Assembly: GCF_002288105.1 (NCBI RefSeq)
Contig: NZ_CP016774.1
Span: 434,001 to 498,000, forward strand
Reading direction: 5' to 3'
DNA length: 64,000 bases
Origin: Candidatus Planktophila versatilis
GTDB taxonomy: Bacteria; Actinomycetota; Actinomycetes; Nanopelagicales; Nanopelagicaceae
This document shows, piece after piece, positions 52,913-61,999 of this stretch. A program made the position numbers and the translations under genes. The notes beneath the pieces are model-generated. The model had not been told where the DNA came from. It did no database searches and was given only the letters and a program-made list of their open reading frames with translations. Within the stretch, counting starts at the first letter, position 1. Each line of letters begins with the position of its first letter.

Positions 52913-53791
52913 CTAGCGAATACGAGCTGTGATTGCTTGTAAATAAGCAAGGCCAGCTACTTTGGCGCGCCGAGCAGTTGATGTCTTGGCCCGCTTATTA
53001 AATATGTCATAGCCAATGGCTTCGACTTCATCGACGATGCCGCAATAGAGCTCACTGGCAGCGCGAATACATGGGCGCGACTCCTTATCCAAATAGGAGA
53101 TTCCCACCTGTGACTCTGCTTGCAATTGGCGCACGCGCGCGATTTGAAACTTAAGTGCGGCAACAATCTCGGGCGTTAACTTTCTACGTTCTAACATCGC
53201 CCTGTCAACACCGAATTGAGCAAGTTCTTGCAATGGTAGATATACCCGGCCTCGATCAAGATCCTCACTCACATCACGGATGAAGTTAGCGAGCTGAAAA
53301 GCAATCCCTAACTTCTTGGCCGCTTCGAATGCTCGCTCATCGGAGTAGCCAAGGATGGGCACCATCTCAAGGCCGATGACGGCAGCAGAGCCATAGACAT
53401 ATTCAAGTAAGTCTTCATATGTCTGGTAGTGCGTGACAGTTAAGTCCATCTCCATTGAGTGCAAGAAATCTACGAAGTGCTGATGGGGGATGGCAAACTT
53501 CTTGGCCGTATCGACCAAGGCTCTGCCAATGTGATCGGTAGAGCGTCCTGCTGCTAAATCATTTAATACACCGGTACTCCAACTGCGAAGTGCATCAGCC
53601 TTCTCTTGTGGGGTGAGCGTAGATGCTAGATCATCGACAATTTCATCGGCGTAACGGGCAAAGCCATAGAGGGCGTGCACGTATGGGCGCTTATTCTTGG
53701 GCAGTAATAACGTTGCTAAGTAATACGTCTTGCCATGCAGCGAGTTAAGGCGCTTGCATTCGAGGTAAGACGCTTGGAGCAACGCATCCAT
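52913..53791 (-). CDS. crtB: Phytoene synthase
   Basis: 292 residues. First Asp-rich motif DEIVDDL (ARYADEIVDDL), second DVSEDLDRGRVYLP. Joins two GGPP to phytoene, membrane-peripheral. Starts immediately at the crtI stop, so crtE-crtI-crtB form one unit. The TPP riboswitch follows in the same direction. Confidence 0.95.
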   Translation of the reverse strand: MDALLQASYLECKRLNSLHGKTYYLATLLLPKNKRPYVHALYGFARYADEIVDDLASTLTPQEKADALRSWSTGVLNDLAAGRSTDHIGRALVDTAKKFAIPHQHFVDFLHSMEMDLTVTHYQTYEDLLEYVYGSAAVIGLEMVPILGYSDERAFEAAKKLGIAFQLANFIRDVSEDLDRGRVYLPLQELAQFGVDRAMLERRKLTPEIVAALKFQIARVRQLQAESQVGISYLDKESRPCIRAASELYCGIVDEVEAIGYDIFNKRAKTSTARRAKVAGLAYLQAITARIR

Positions 53792-55276
53792 TTACTTAAC
53801 CGGACCCACAATGCGTTCGGCGGCAAGACGACCTGAGATGAGAACCATCGGAACTCCCACACCTGGTTGGGTTCCACTGCCGGCAAAGACTACGTTTTCA
53901 AAACCGGCGGCAATATTCCGAGGTCTAAATGGACCGGTTTGGAAGAAGGTATGCGCGCTAGCAAATGGTGCACCCTGCTCCATACCTTGTCTCTGCCAAT
54001 CAAGTGGGGTTGTCATCACTTCGGTTTCAATGGCATCACCAAAACCTGTGTATCCACGCTCCTCTAAAGTCTTAATCATGGAATCGCGATATGGCCCGGC
54101 CTGCTTGGTCCAATCGATATCTGCAGTCAAGTTAGGAGTTGGAAAGAGAACGTAATACGACTGCTTACCTACAGGTGCCAGCGTTGGGTCATCGTGGGTC
54201 GGTACTGTGACAAGTACGGAAGGATCAGACATCAACTGCTTCTTCTCAATTAACTCATCAAAGACGCCATCCCAAGATTTACCGAAGTGAATATTGTGGT
54301 GAGCAATATGGTCATATTTCTTGGAAGAGCCCACAAGGAGTGTGGTACATGATGGTGAGTACTTAAGGCGCTTGATATTTAGCGGTGTCTTGCCTAGTAG
54401 CTCGCGCCACACAACCGGCAGATCTGGGTTCATCACCACTACATCGCACTCAATGCGCTCACCGGTATTGGTAAGTACCGCTTTCACGCGACCGTTCTGC
54501 TTATCAAGTGAGGTCACTGTGGTGTTGTATTTAAATTCAACGCCATGCTTAGTTGCCGCAGCTGCTAGTGCTCGAGGAACGGCGTGCATTCCACCCTTAG
54601 GAAAGAAGACACCGTTGACTGAGTCCATATAGGCAATGACGGCATAAATTGCTAAGGCCTGCTGCGGACTTACGCCGGCATACATGGCCTGGAATGAGTA
54701 GACCTTTTGCAGGCGAGGATCTTTCAGAAATTGATTTACCTTTGGCTGTAGCCGTTTGAAGCCACCGAGTGCAATGAGTCGCGCCAGGTTAGGTGTCAGT
54801 AAGTTAAGTGGAGAGTCAATATTTCTATCAATAAAGTCATTCATTTCATATTTATATAACTTGGTGACAAAATCAACGTAACGACGGTAGCCAAGTGCTT
54901 CTTCGGCCGAGACTTTTGTGCGAATTTCCTCTTCCATCTGCGCGGTGTTGGCATGGACATCAATTTGTGAACCATCGGCATAGAAGGCGCGGTATAACGG
55001 AGAAAGTGGCATTAATTCAAGCCAATCCTTCATATCTTCACCGACGCATGAGAATGCATCTTGAATCAGGGATGGCATTGTCAATACAGATGGTCCGGTA
55101 TCAAATGAATACCCATCTTTTTTAAGCAGACCATTTCGTCCGCCAGGCACAGATTCACGTTCAACGACGGTGACTTTTCGCCCGGCGCCAGCAAGTCGCA
55201 TCGCTGCGCTGAGCCCAGCTAAACCGGCTCCGACAACAACAACATGATCAGTCGGACCTTTTACACGTGCAACCAT
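53792..55276 (-). CDS. crtI: Phytoene desaturase
   Basis: 494 residues. FAD-binding VVVVGAGLAGLSAAMRLAGAG near residue 12; C-terminal PGVGVPMVLISGRLAAERI. Bacterial CrtI converts phytoene to lycopene or a similar product in several steps. ATG overlaps the crtE stop (TAATG). A second, diverged CrtI-like gene lies at 57873. Confidence 0.95.
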   Translation of the reverse strand: MVARVKGPTDHVVVVGAGLAGLSAAMRLAGAGRKVTVVERESVPGGRNGLLKKDGYSFDTGPSVLTMPSLIQDAFSCVGEDMKDWLELMPLSPLYRAFYADGSQIDVHANTAQMEEEIRTKVSAEEALGYRRYVDFVTKLYKYEMNDFIDRNIDSPLNLLTPNLARLIALGGFKRLQPKVNQFLKDPRLQKVYSFQAMYAGVSPQQALAIYAVIAYMDSVNGVFFPKGGMHAVPRALAAAATKHGVEFKYNTTVTSLDKQNGRVKAVLTNTGERIECDVVVMNPDLPVVWRELLGKTPLNIKRLKYSPSCTTLLVGSSKKYDHIAHHNIHFGKSWDGVFDELIEKKQLMSDPSVLVTVPTHDDPTLAPVGKQSYYVLFPTPNLTADIDWTKQAGPYRDSMIKTLEERGYTGFGDAIETEVMTTPLDWQRQGMEQGAPFASAHTFFQTGPFRPRNIAAGFENVVFAGSGTQPGVGVPMVLISGRLAAERIVGPVK

Positions 55277-56361
55277 TAGTGACTCCTGCGGATAGCGCTA
55301 TCGGCAAGTGCCAATAGAAAAGGTTGGGCATCTGCGGCAATGGCAGATGATTGAGCTGCAATCTTTGATTCTGTCGCCAAGCCTTCGATGAGCTTTTCTA
55401 CCTCTGCCACGGCGCCAGTTTCAGTGATGATGGTACGCAACTCTTCGATTCGCTGCACGGTGAGAGTTGGGTTTCCCAGGTCACGCTGCAATTCTCGCCG
55501 AGCTGGTGCACTGGCTTTTTCTAGCGTCATCGCCATCAATACCGTGCGCTTTCCTTCGCGTAAATCATCACCGGCAGGTTTTCCCGTGACAGTCGGATCT
55601 CCAAAAATCCCCAATAAATCATCGCGCAATTGGAAGGCCTCACCGAGTGGCAGCCCGTATGCCGAAAGAACATTAAGGAGTTGGCCATGCTCACTCTGGG
55701 CAGGGCTTGCAATCACTGCGCCCAGATGAAGTGGACGTTCGATGGTGTATTTGCCAGATTTATACCTGGCAATACGCAAGGAACGTTCGACGCTAAATTC
55801 TTTCTCACCCGCTTCTCGCACATCCAAATACTGACCGGCCATTAACTCAATGCGCATCTCATCATGAATACGAAGAGCTGCCATCAAGCTCTCGTGCGAT
55901 AACCCTGCGTTGTGCAACATGTGATCTGACCAAACCAAAGCTAGGTCACCGAGTAACACCGCAGCTGCTGCGCCAAATTGTTCTGGAACACCCGACATGG
56001 ATCCTTGTCTGTGTAATGATTCAAAGTGGCGATGGATGGCAGGTTTTCCGCGCCGCGTATCTGATCCGTCCATGAGATCATCATGAATAAGTGCGCATGC
56101 TTGCAAGAGTTCTAGGCTGGCCATCGCACGAATATCTGTGCGAGTGGGCGTAGCGCCGGCGGCCATAAAGCCGGCGTAAGCAAAGAGCGGGCGAAGTCGC
56201 TTGCCACCTTCGAGCAGATAATCTTCGAGTGCATCGCAGACCGGAATTAACTCAGATGCGATGCTGGTCAGATAGTCGCGTTGTTCTGCCAGGTAGTGGG
56301 TGAGCTCTTCCTTGACGGCGCTACGCACCTTTTCGATGCTTGAAGTGAGCTCTTTATCCAC
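55276..56361 (-). CDS. crtE: Geranylgeranyl diphosphate synthase
   Basis: 361 residues. Aspartate-rich motifs DDLMDGSDTRRG (first) and LRDDLLGIFGDP (second); GGKRLRPL substrate loop. Makes GGPP from IPP and allylic diphosphates for carotenoids. GTG start 22 bases from the divergent metF GTG; the shared bidirectional promoter supports it. Neighbourhood matches the mycobacterial idsA2-metF divergent pair. Confidence 0.94.
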   Translation of the reverse strand: MDKELTSSIEKVRSAVKEELTHYLAEQRDYLTSIASELIPVCDALEDYLLEGGKRLRPLFAYAGFMAAGATPTRTDIRAMASLELLQACALIHDDLMDGSDTRRGKPAIHRHFESLHRQGSMSGVPEQFGAAAAVLLGDLALVWSDHMLHNAGLSHESLMAALRIHDEMRIELMAGQYLDVREAGEKEFSVERSLRIARYKSGKYTIERPLHLGAVIASPAQSEHGQLLNVLSAYGLPLGEAFQLRDDLLGIFGDPTVTGKPAGDDLREGKRTVLMAMTLEKASAPARRELQRDLGNPTLTVQRIEELRTIITETGAVAEVEKLIEGLATESKIAAQSSAIAADAQPFLLALADSAIRRSH

Positions 56362-56383
56362 GGCGCAACGATACTCTGAGGCA
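56362..56383. promoter_or_regulatory. 22-bp bidirectional leaderless promoter, crtE/metF
   Basis: Only 22 bases separate the two GTG start codons: 6 + ACGATACTCT + 6. To the left the minus strand reads TATCGT-TGCGCC-GTG (crtE); to the right TACTCT-GAGGCA-GTG (metF). The two -10 elements overlap by the TA at 56372-56373. In addition both genes begin GTGGATAAA, forming a perfect 9-bp inverted repeat (56353-56361 with 56384-56392). Same 6+10+6 design as crtA/aquaporin at 61978. Confidence 0.6.
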
Positions 56384-57253
56384 GTGGATAAAAGCAGCGC
56401 GCGAAGTGGAGTTACGTACTCCTTTGAATTCTTCCCGCCTAAGGATGTCGAAGGTGAAGCGCGCCTCTGGTCGGCGATGTCACAACTGGAATCAATTTCC
56501 CCTGACTTTATCTCTGTGACCTATGGCGCAGGTGGAAGTACGCGAGATCGCACCATTCGCATCACTTCTGAAATCACTGCGCGAACACATATTCCCACCG
56601 TTGCACACTTAACATGTGTGGGTTCAACGCGCGATGAGCTAGGTGAGATTCTCGGAAAATATCGCGATGCTGGAATCACAAGCATTTTGGCGCTGCGTGG
56701 AGATCCCACCGGTGGACCTCGAGCACCATGGGTTCCCACGCAAGGTGGACTCAATCACGCAGATGAATTGGTCACAATGGCGGCAGAGTTCGGTGGATTC
56801 AAAATCGGAGTCGCAGCATTTCCTGATGGTCATCCGAGTTCTCTTGGAGATATTGATAAAGATATTGATGTACTGCTTGAAAAGCAGCGACGTGGTGCAA
56901 CATTTGCAACCACGCAATTCTTCTTTGAAGTAGATAAGTGGAAAGCGCTGGTTGATAAGTTAGCGGCCAAGGGTTCCAGCCTTCCCATCATCGCTGGCAT
57001 CTTGCCGGTGACAAATGTGAAACAACTTAACCGGATGGCAGAATTGGGTGGAACACCGATTCCAGCATCTATTGCAGAGCGCTTTGCAGCGGTAGAAAAT
57101 AGCCCAGAAGATGTCAGTAAGTTAGGTGTGGAGATAGCCACAAATCTCTGCCATCAATTACTAGAAAGTGGAGCTCCCGGACTTCACTTCTACACAATGA
57201 ATTCATCAACTGCCACCCGTGAGATTTATGCACAGATTAAAGATGAACGATGA
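56384..57253 (+). CDS. metF: Methylenetetrahydrofolate reductase
   Basis: 289 residues. FEFFPPKDVEGEARLW, SVTYGAGGSTRDRT, VAHLTCVGSTRDEL, ALRGDPTGGP and GLHFYTMN. FAD enzyme producing 5-methyl-THF for methionine synthesis. GTG 56384 chosen from the conserved start and the promoter pattern; upstream in-frame codons overlap crtE. Overlaps the next gene by 4 bases. Confidence 0.95.
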   Translation: MDKSSARSGVTYSFEFFPPKDVEGEARLWSAMSQLESISPDFISVTYGAGGSTRDRTIRITSEITARTHIPTVAHLTCVGSTRDELGEILGKYRDAGITSILALRGDPTGGPRAPWVPTQGGLNHADELVTMAAEFGGFKIGVAAFPDGHPSSLGDIDKDIDVLLEKQRRGATFATTQFFFEVDKWKALVDKLAAKGSSLPIIAGILPVTNVKQLNRMAELGGTPIPASIAERFAAVENSPEDVSKLGVEIATNLCHQLLESGAPGLHFYTMNSSTATREIYAQIKDER

Positions 57254-57876
57254 GTGCACTGACTGAGCAAGAATTCAAAGAGCGCTGGAGCACTCTTCAT
57301 GGGGGAGCCGCGATTAAAGGCGCAGTTGCTGGCTGGCTCAGCTTTTCCTATCAAGCTGCGCGTGTGTGCACGGCGCTGAAGTTCACCCCAAATTTTTTAA
57401 CTCTCCTTGGACTCGCAACTGCAGTTGCGATGGCATTTTCATCAAGTGCTGGCATCGCACTGGTACTTCTTGTAGTTTCCCTCTTCTTCGATGGCATCGA
57501 TGGAAGTGTTGCCATTGTGCAGGGGCGTGAAAGTAAGTGGGGCGCAGTTCTTGATTCAATTGCCGATCGCATCTCCGAAGCGTGCTGGCTCTACTTTGGG
57601 TGGACCGTGGGTATTCCGGCCTGGGCAGCAATTCTGATGTGGACGATTGCAGCTACCCAGGAATATGCCCGAGCACGCCTTGCCTCCCTTGGTCACTCTG
57701 AAGTTGGAGTTGTTACGGCAACAGAGCGTCCGGTGCGAGCAATCTTCCTGGCACTTGTTCTAATTATTTTCATGCTAGATTTTCCAGGAGTTACTTACAT
57801 CTCCTACGCCTTCATACTTCTTCTTCTGGTCAGCTTCGTGCAAGTAATGAGAGTTGCCAAGAAGACCTTGTCTTAA
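57250..57876 (+). CDS. CDP-alcohol phosphatidyltransferase family protein
   Basis: 208 residues, about five or six membrane segments. Catalytic motif: DGIDGSVAIVQGRESKWGAVLDSIAD contains the four Asp and the Gly, but Arg of DGxxAR is Ile here (DGSVAI). Transfers a phospho-headgroup to an alcohol for phospholipid synthesis; PIP or CL synthase class not determined. Coupled to metF (ATGA). 4-base overlap with the convergent desaturase. Confidence 0.85.
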   Translation: MSALTEQEFKERWSTLHGGAAIKGAVAGWLSFSYQAARVCTALKFTPNFLTLLGLATAVAMAFSSSAGIALVLLVVSLFFDGIDGSVAIVQGRESKWGAVLDSIADRISEACWLYFGWTVGIPAWAAILMWTIAATQEYARARLASLGHSEVGVVTATERPVRAIFLALVLIIFMLDFPGVTYISYAFILLLLVSFVQVMRVAKKTLS

Positions 57877-59381
57877 TCGAGAATTGCGTTAGCAACTATT
57901 TCGGCACTTAACCCAACTAGTGGCAAGCCGCCACCAGGGTGGGCAGAGCCACCAACAAGATATAGCCCTTTAATAGGAGAACGATTCTTAGCACGCGAGA
58001 ATGCCGAGCGCGCTCCGTTACTTGAACTTCCATAGATAGAACCACCTGGTGCATGCACGCTCTCTTGTAAATCAAGTGGGGTGCGAATCTCAAGAACTTC
58101 TAAACGCTCACGCACCGCAATTCCAGCAGCCTCTATCTGATTGATGATTGAGTGGGCATAGCGTTGGTTAAATTCAGCATCACTCCAATCGAAACCACCT
58201 TCGTAGGGGTCATGTCGTGGTGCATTAACTAAGACAAACCAGGCTTCGTGTCCAGCGTCTTTAACCATCAGTGGATCTCGCGGGGCGCAGATATAAATAG
58301 TAGGTTTTTCAACGGGAGTCTTGCTGGTGAAAATCGATTCAAATTCGAGATCGTAATTTTCAGGAAAGAGGATTGTGTGGTGGGCAAGTGGTTCTGCTGT
58401 ACTCGGCTTAAGACCCAAGAGCAGTGAAAAGCCAGCAAGTGATGGCTCTGATTTTGCAAGTTGCTTACGAATCTTTACCACTTTATTTGTCGGTGCCATC
58501 AGGTTGCTATAAACAAATTGGGCATCAGCATTTGCCACAACGCGATCAAATTCTTCATGATGGCCCTGGACCACAACGCCTGTGACAGCACCTGACTTAG
58601 TTGTGATTTCATCAACGTAGGTATTTAGGCGAATAGTGACCCCAAGTTTTTCACAGCGGTCTGTGATTTTTTCAGAGAGCGTGCCAACGCCACCTTTCAC
58701 ATGCCAAGCACCGAAGGCCTCTTCCACGAAGGCGATAGTGGAAAGCACCGCTGGTGCTACTCGTGGATCTGAACCGCTATATGTTGCATAGCGATCCATA
58801 ATCTTGGCCAAGTAAGGATTGCGAATTCCGAGTCCGCGCAGAGATTTCCAGGGAGCAATCGTTTTGAGATCGCGCATCAACCTGGGCCTTTTAAGTAATG
58901 AGAGTGGAGATTTCAACTCTGATTCCACAAATGGTCCGCGCGAGACATCCCACATCGCCTCTGCCTGGCGCATGAGCTCATCCCATTCAAGGGCGGCTTC
59001 TTCTCCAAGTGATTCAGAGATTGCGGCGAGTGTCTTCTTGCGAGAAAGATTAGAAAATTTCACACTCTTGCCATCATGGAAGCGGTAATCAAAAGAAGGA
59101 TTTACCTCTTCAATCTCAAGAACGCGCCCCATGACATCTCCGGTGCGCTGAAAGAAATCACGATAGACAGCTGGCAGAGTCAGAAGTGAGGGCCCGGTAT
59201 CAAATGCATAGCGGCCGATCCATTCAGTTCGGCACTTTCCGCCGGTGCGATCGGAGCTTTCAAAGATTGTGACGAGATGTCCTGCTTTTGCTAAGCGAGC
59301 TGCGGTGCAGAGTCCACCAATACCTGCGCCCACAACTGCAATGCGTTCAGGTTGCTTTACCTTTCCTACGTGTCCGGTCAT
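57873..59381 (-). CDS. crtD: CrtI-like carotenoid desaturase (CrtD-type)
   Basis: 502 residues. FAD loop RIAVVGAGIGGLCTAARLAKAG near 15-35; C-terminal PGGGLPLVGLSAEIV. Diverged from CrtI at 53792 and resembles 3,4-desaturases that act on hydroxylated acyclic carotenoids. Symbol is by context; function inferred from the adjacent glycosyltransferase and cruF. ATG 59381 overlaps the glycosyltransferase stop (ATGA). Confidence 0.75.
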   Translation of the reverse strand: MTGHVGKVKQPERIAVVGAGIGGLCTAARLAKAGHLVTIFESSDRTGGKCRTEWIGRYAFDTGPSLLTLPAVYRDFFQRTGDVMGRVLEIEEVNPSFDYRFHDGKSVKFSNLSRKKTLAAISESLGEEAALEWDELMRQAEAMWDVSRGPFVESELKSPLSLLKRPRLMRDLKTIAPWKSLRGLGIRNPYLAKIMDRYATYSGSDPRVAPAVLSTIAFVEEAFGAWHVKGGVGTLSEKITDRCEKLGVTIRLNTYVDEITTKSGAVTGVVVQGHHEEFDRVVANADAQFVYSNLMAPTNKVVKIRKQLAKSEPSLAGFSLLLGLKPSTAEPLAHHTILFPENYDLEFESIFTSKTPVEKPTIYICAPRDPLMVKDAGHEAWFVLVNAPRHDPYEGGFDWSDAEFNQRYAHSIINQIEAAGIAVRERLEVLEIRTPLDLQESVHAPGGSIYGSSSNGARSAFSRAKNRSPIKGLYLVGGSAHPGGGLPLVGLSAEIVANAILD

Positions 59382-60451
59382 ACGGTGCGACCTTTCCACT
59401 GAATACTTCCGCGCTTGGCCCAAGAGTAAGCGATGAGATAGAGAAGAAGAGCTGCAGATAGTGGATGCAAGAAAGCGAAGAGCGGATTAGAACGAGCGCG
59501 AATGGCGCTGAGCACTCTCGTCAACGCAATGCAGAGGTAGGCGATCCAGCCAATGAAATAGCCATCGAGTATGAGAAGCAGTGGTGCTAGACCGGTCGCT
59601 GCAATAAATAGCGAAGCAACAATGGCGCCGAGTGCGCCACCGAATGCTTTGTGAAGAGATTTACCGTAGCCCTGGCGAATCTCATCAAAATTTGTATACA
59701 TGCGCGTGTGTGCAATGCCCGAACCTTCAGTCACAACGCCTTTAGATCCTGCAGTAATCAGAGACCTAGCTAGTTCTACATCATCGAGAATCTTGGCTGA
59801 GACAGATGTGAAACCATCGATTGCAGTCAAAGCTTTGGCGCGGATAAGAAAGAACTGTCCATTAGAAACCGCGGTACTTCGATGTGGGACTTTTTCGGCC
59901 AGGCGCAGAATGACAGTGCTCATCCAAGACCAGTGCAGTAGAGGCTGAATCAATTTTTCACTGAAAGTGCCTGCGATTTGGCGCGGGTATGGTGAAACAA
60001 AATCCAGTGATAGATCTTGGAGTTGATTGACCGCACGCGCAATGGCATCGGGTTCTAATCGCACATCGGCATCGAGGCAGATGATGACTTCACCTGTGCT
60101 TCTTGCAAAGCCCGTGTGGAGGGCGGAGACTTTACCGAGCCACCCTTCGCGTGGACCATCGGCTTCGATCACAGAAAACCTGGAATCCGCACCGATTGCT
60201 GTTTTGAGAACATCAGCTGTGTTATCAGTTGATTGATCATTAATGATGATTACTTGCAGCTGCTTCACATCTTTTTGCGCCATCAGTCCCGCAACACAAG
60301 GGCCGACATTGGCCTGCTCATTGCGTACGGGCAGCAGCACGGTTACTGGCGTGGAAACCGCCGCCTTATTGCGAGGAATTCGAATGGTGAAGAAGTTAAA
60401 GAGTGCGATGAGCAAGATGAGATAACACAGGACAAAGAGTGCAAAGCGCAT
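59378..60451 (-). CDS. cruG: Family 2 glycosyltransferase, CruG-like
   Basis: 357 residues. N-terminal membrane segment, VLLPVRNEQANVGPCVAGL (GT-A start), IINDQSTDNTADVL, DADVRLEPDAI (DxD), and C-terminal membrane segments (about 260-340). Similar to the carotenoid 2'-O-glycosyltransferase CruG. Adjacent to cruF and a CrtD-like desaturase, so glycosylation of a hydroxyl carotenoid is inferred. Confidence 0.78.
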   Translation of the reverse strand: MRFALFVLCYLILLIALFNFFTIRIPRNKAAVSTPVTVLLPVRNEQANVGPCVAGLMAQKDVKQLQVIIINDQSTDNTADVLKTAIGADSRFSVIEADGPREGWLGKVSALHTGFARSTGEVIICLDADVRLEPDAIARAVNQLQDLSLDFVSPYPRQIAGTFSEKLIQPLLHWSWMSTVILRLAEKVPHRSTAVSNGQFFLIRAKALTAIDGFTSVSAKILDDVELARSLITAGSKGVVTEGSGIAHTRMYTNFDEIRQGYGKSLHKAFGGALGAIVASLFIAATGLAPLLLILDGYFIGWIAYLCIALTRVLSAIRARSNPLFAFLHPLSAALLLYLIAYSWAKRGSIQWKGRTV

Positions 60452-60457
60452 CAGAGG

Positions 60458-61264
60458 CTAATCTTTATTGCCGAGCCAGCTGGAGAAGAAGTACGGAGTA
60501 AGAATCACTCCCATCACAAATCCAGCGAAGACGGCCAAGCCTGGGCGATCAAAGAAGAAGAGATTGCCGATAAAACCTGAGAACCAAGTCCAAATCAATA
60601 GCGCATCGACAGCAGCGAGTGAAGCACTTTCTTTGCGTCGCTCGCGCGGCAGAATCAGATGCAAAATTCCGGTTATGACTAACCCTGAAAGTAACCAACC
60701 AAAGGCATTGGAAAGTGGAACATCGGGTGTGAAGGGCACGTGCGCACCAGGTACTTCCCACGTCCAACGACCGGCGGCAACCATCTGTGGATCAAGAAAT
60801 AAATCCCAGGCCATCAGAAGTGCTCCGCCATAGATAAAGACCCAGTGGGTGGTGACTCGACGCGCTGCTATGAGTGCTGGATGCACCATCATCAACCAGG
60901 CAAAGGGAACAACGAGTGGAACACCAAAGAGTGCAACACCGAGCGATGAGTCATATTCGTAAGTACCAAAGGGCCACCCGGTATGCAAGCCAAGAGATTC
61001 GATTCCTAGGCCGAAGAGAAATACCGCTGGCACATATCGTGAGGAGTATTTGAATCCATAAGAGAGATGACCGTGCAAAATCATGGCCAGGGCCCCGGCA
61101 TAGACAGTTGCGATTGTGACAATACGAAGTGCTTCACCGCCGATCAGCGGATATGAAATCTGCAGCGCAATAGTGAGCCCAACGAGTGCGTAAAGGAAGT
61201 TGCGTGTTTTCGGGGAGACTCCGCCACGGCGTCTGCGACGTGGGTTGTAATGGCGGATCGACAT
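60458..61264 (-). CDS. cruF: Carotenoid 1,2-hydratase-type protein CruF
   Basis: 268 residues, about seven membrane segments. Arginine-rich N-terminus RRRRRGG. CruF signatures: WPFGTYEYDSSLG, VPLVVPFAWLMMVHP, WDLFLDPQMVAAGRWTWE. Adds water across the 1,2 double bond of acyclic carotenoid ends. 6 bases before the glycosyltransferase. Confidence 0.85.
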   Translation of the reverse strand: MSIRHYNPRRRRRGGVSPKTRNFLYALVGLTIALQISYPLIGGEALRIVTIATVYAGALAMILHGHLSYGFKYSSRYVPAVFLFGLGIESLGLHTGWPFGTYEYDSSLGVALFGVPLVVPFAWLMMVHPALIAARRVTTHWVFIYGGALLMAWDLFLDPQMVAAGRWTWEVPGAHVPFTPDVPLSNAFGWLLSGLVITGILHLILPRERRKESASLAAVDALLIWTWFSGFIGNLFFFDRPGLAVFAGFVMGVILTPYFFSSWLGNKD

Positions 61265-61278
61265 AGGACAAGTCTGCC

Positions 61279-61977
61279 TTACTTATGGGTAATCGAAGAA
61301 ATCTCACCTCGAAGTTCTAGGACTTCAAAGCGGGCGAAGAGTTCTTCGCTATACCAATCAATTTCTTTAGTCTGCGCTATCGCCTTTTGATGTGCGGCAC
61401 CCTTATATGCAAAATCTCGTAGGGCAGATGCGGATTCCCATAGTGAGAAAGTCCCTTGTAATCCGATAGGTGCTTCGCCAATTCCTATGGCAGCAATAAA
61501 GCCGGGGGATTGATGCAAATCAGTGACAACAGGAGGTACTGATTTCCAAAAGATGAAGTTCTTACTCCACTTAATGCGCGCACGTGTAATCGCGGCAATC
61601 TTTGCATCCGCGTTTAGTTGGGGTGCTGTGAAATCAAATGGATTCTTCTTCGCCCATAGCCCGTGTGATGACAGAGGAGTGAGCACTGCGCGAAATTCAG
61701 AAGTCGAACGGCTGCGCCAGGCATTAATTATCGAAGATTGATCAAAGGCGGCGAGCTGGTCTTTTCCAATGACAACCACCATGCCCCAGCGATAGAGATT
61801 TGCATCATTGGGTGTAAATGTTTCACCGCTGCCGGTGCCCAGCATCTTGGCAAATGAAATTCCGGTGAACAATCGCGTGCGCAGAGCGTGGGTTGCCATG
61901 CTCATAAAGGCGAAAGGGATACTCTTACTTTTGACGGTAAAGAAGTAAGCGACCGTGACTCTCTCATCGCTACTCAT
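61279..61977 (-). CDS. crtA: Spheroidene monooxygenase-like protein (CrtA)
   Basis: 232 residues. CrtA family marks: FAKMLGTGSGETFTPNDANLYRW, ITRARIKWSKNFIFWKSVP, GIGEAPIGLQGTFSLWES, and the C-terminal DWYSEELFARFEVL. CrtA oxidises acyclic carotenoids to ketones and is heme-linked. ATG 61977 preferred; the longer frame overlaps the divergent aquaporin gene. First gene of the crtA-cruF-cruG-crtD unit. Confidence 0.85.
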   Translation of the reverse strand: MSSDERVTVAYFFTVKSKSIPFAFMSMATHALRTRLFTGISFAKMLGTGSGETFTPNDANLYRWGMVVVIGKDQLAAFDQSSIINAWRSRSTSEFRAVLTPLSSHGLWAKKNPFDFTAPQLNADAKIAAITRARIKWSKNFIFWKSVPPVVTDLHQSPGFIAAIGIGEAPIGLQGTFSLWESASALRDFAYKGAAHQKAIAQTKEIDWYSEELFARFEVLELRGEISSITHK

Positions 61978-61999
61978 ACGCAAAGGATACCCAGCATCC
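61978..61999. promoter_or_regulatory. 22-bp bidirectional leaderless promoter, crtA/aquaporin
   Basis: Exactly 22 bases between ATG codons: 6 + AGGATACCCA + 6. Left (minus) TATCCT-TTGCGT-ATG (crtA); right TACCCA-GCATCC-ATG (aquaporin; ends in A, a weaker match). The hexamers share the TA at 61988-61989. Confidence 0.6.

Noticed and set aside
52913-61977. Lycopene cyclase or carotenoid-cleaving gene in the cluster
   Set aside because: No reading frame shows crtY or blh features; such genes may lie elsewhere.
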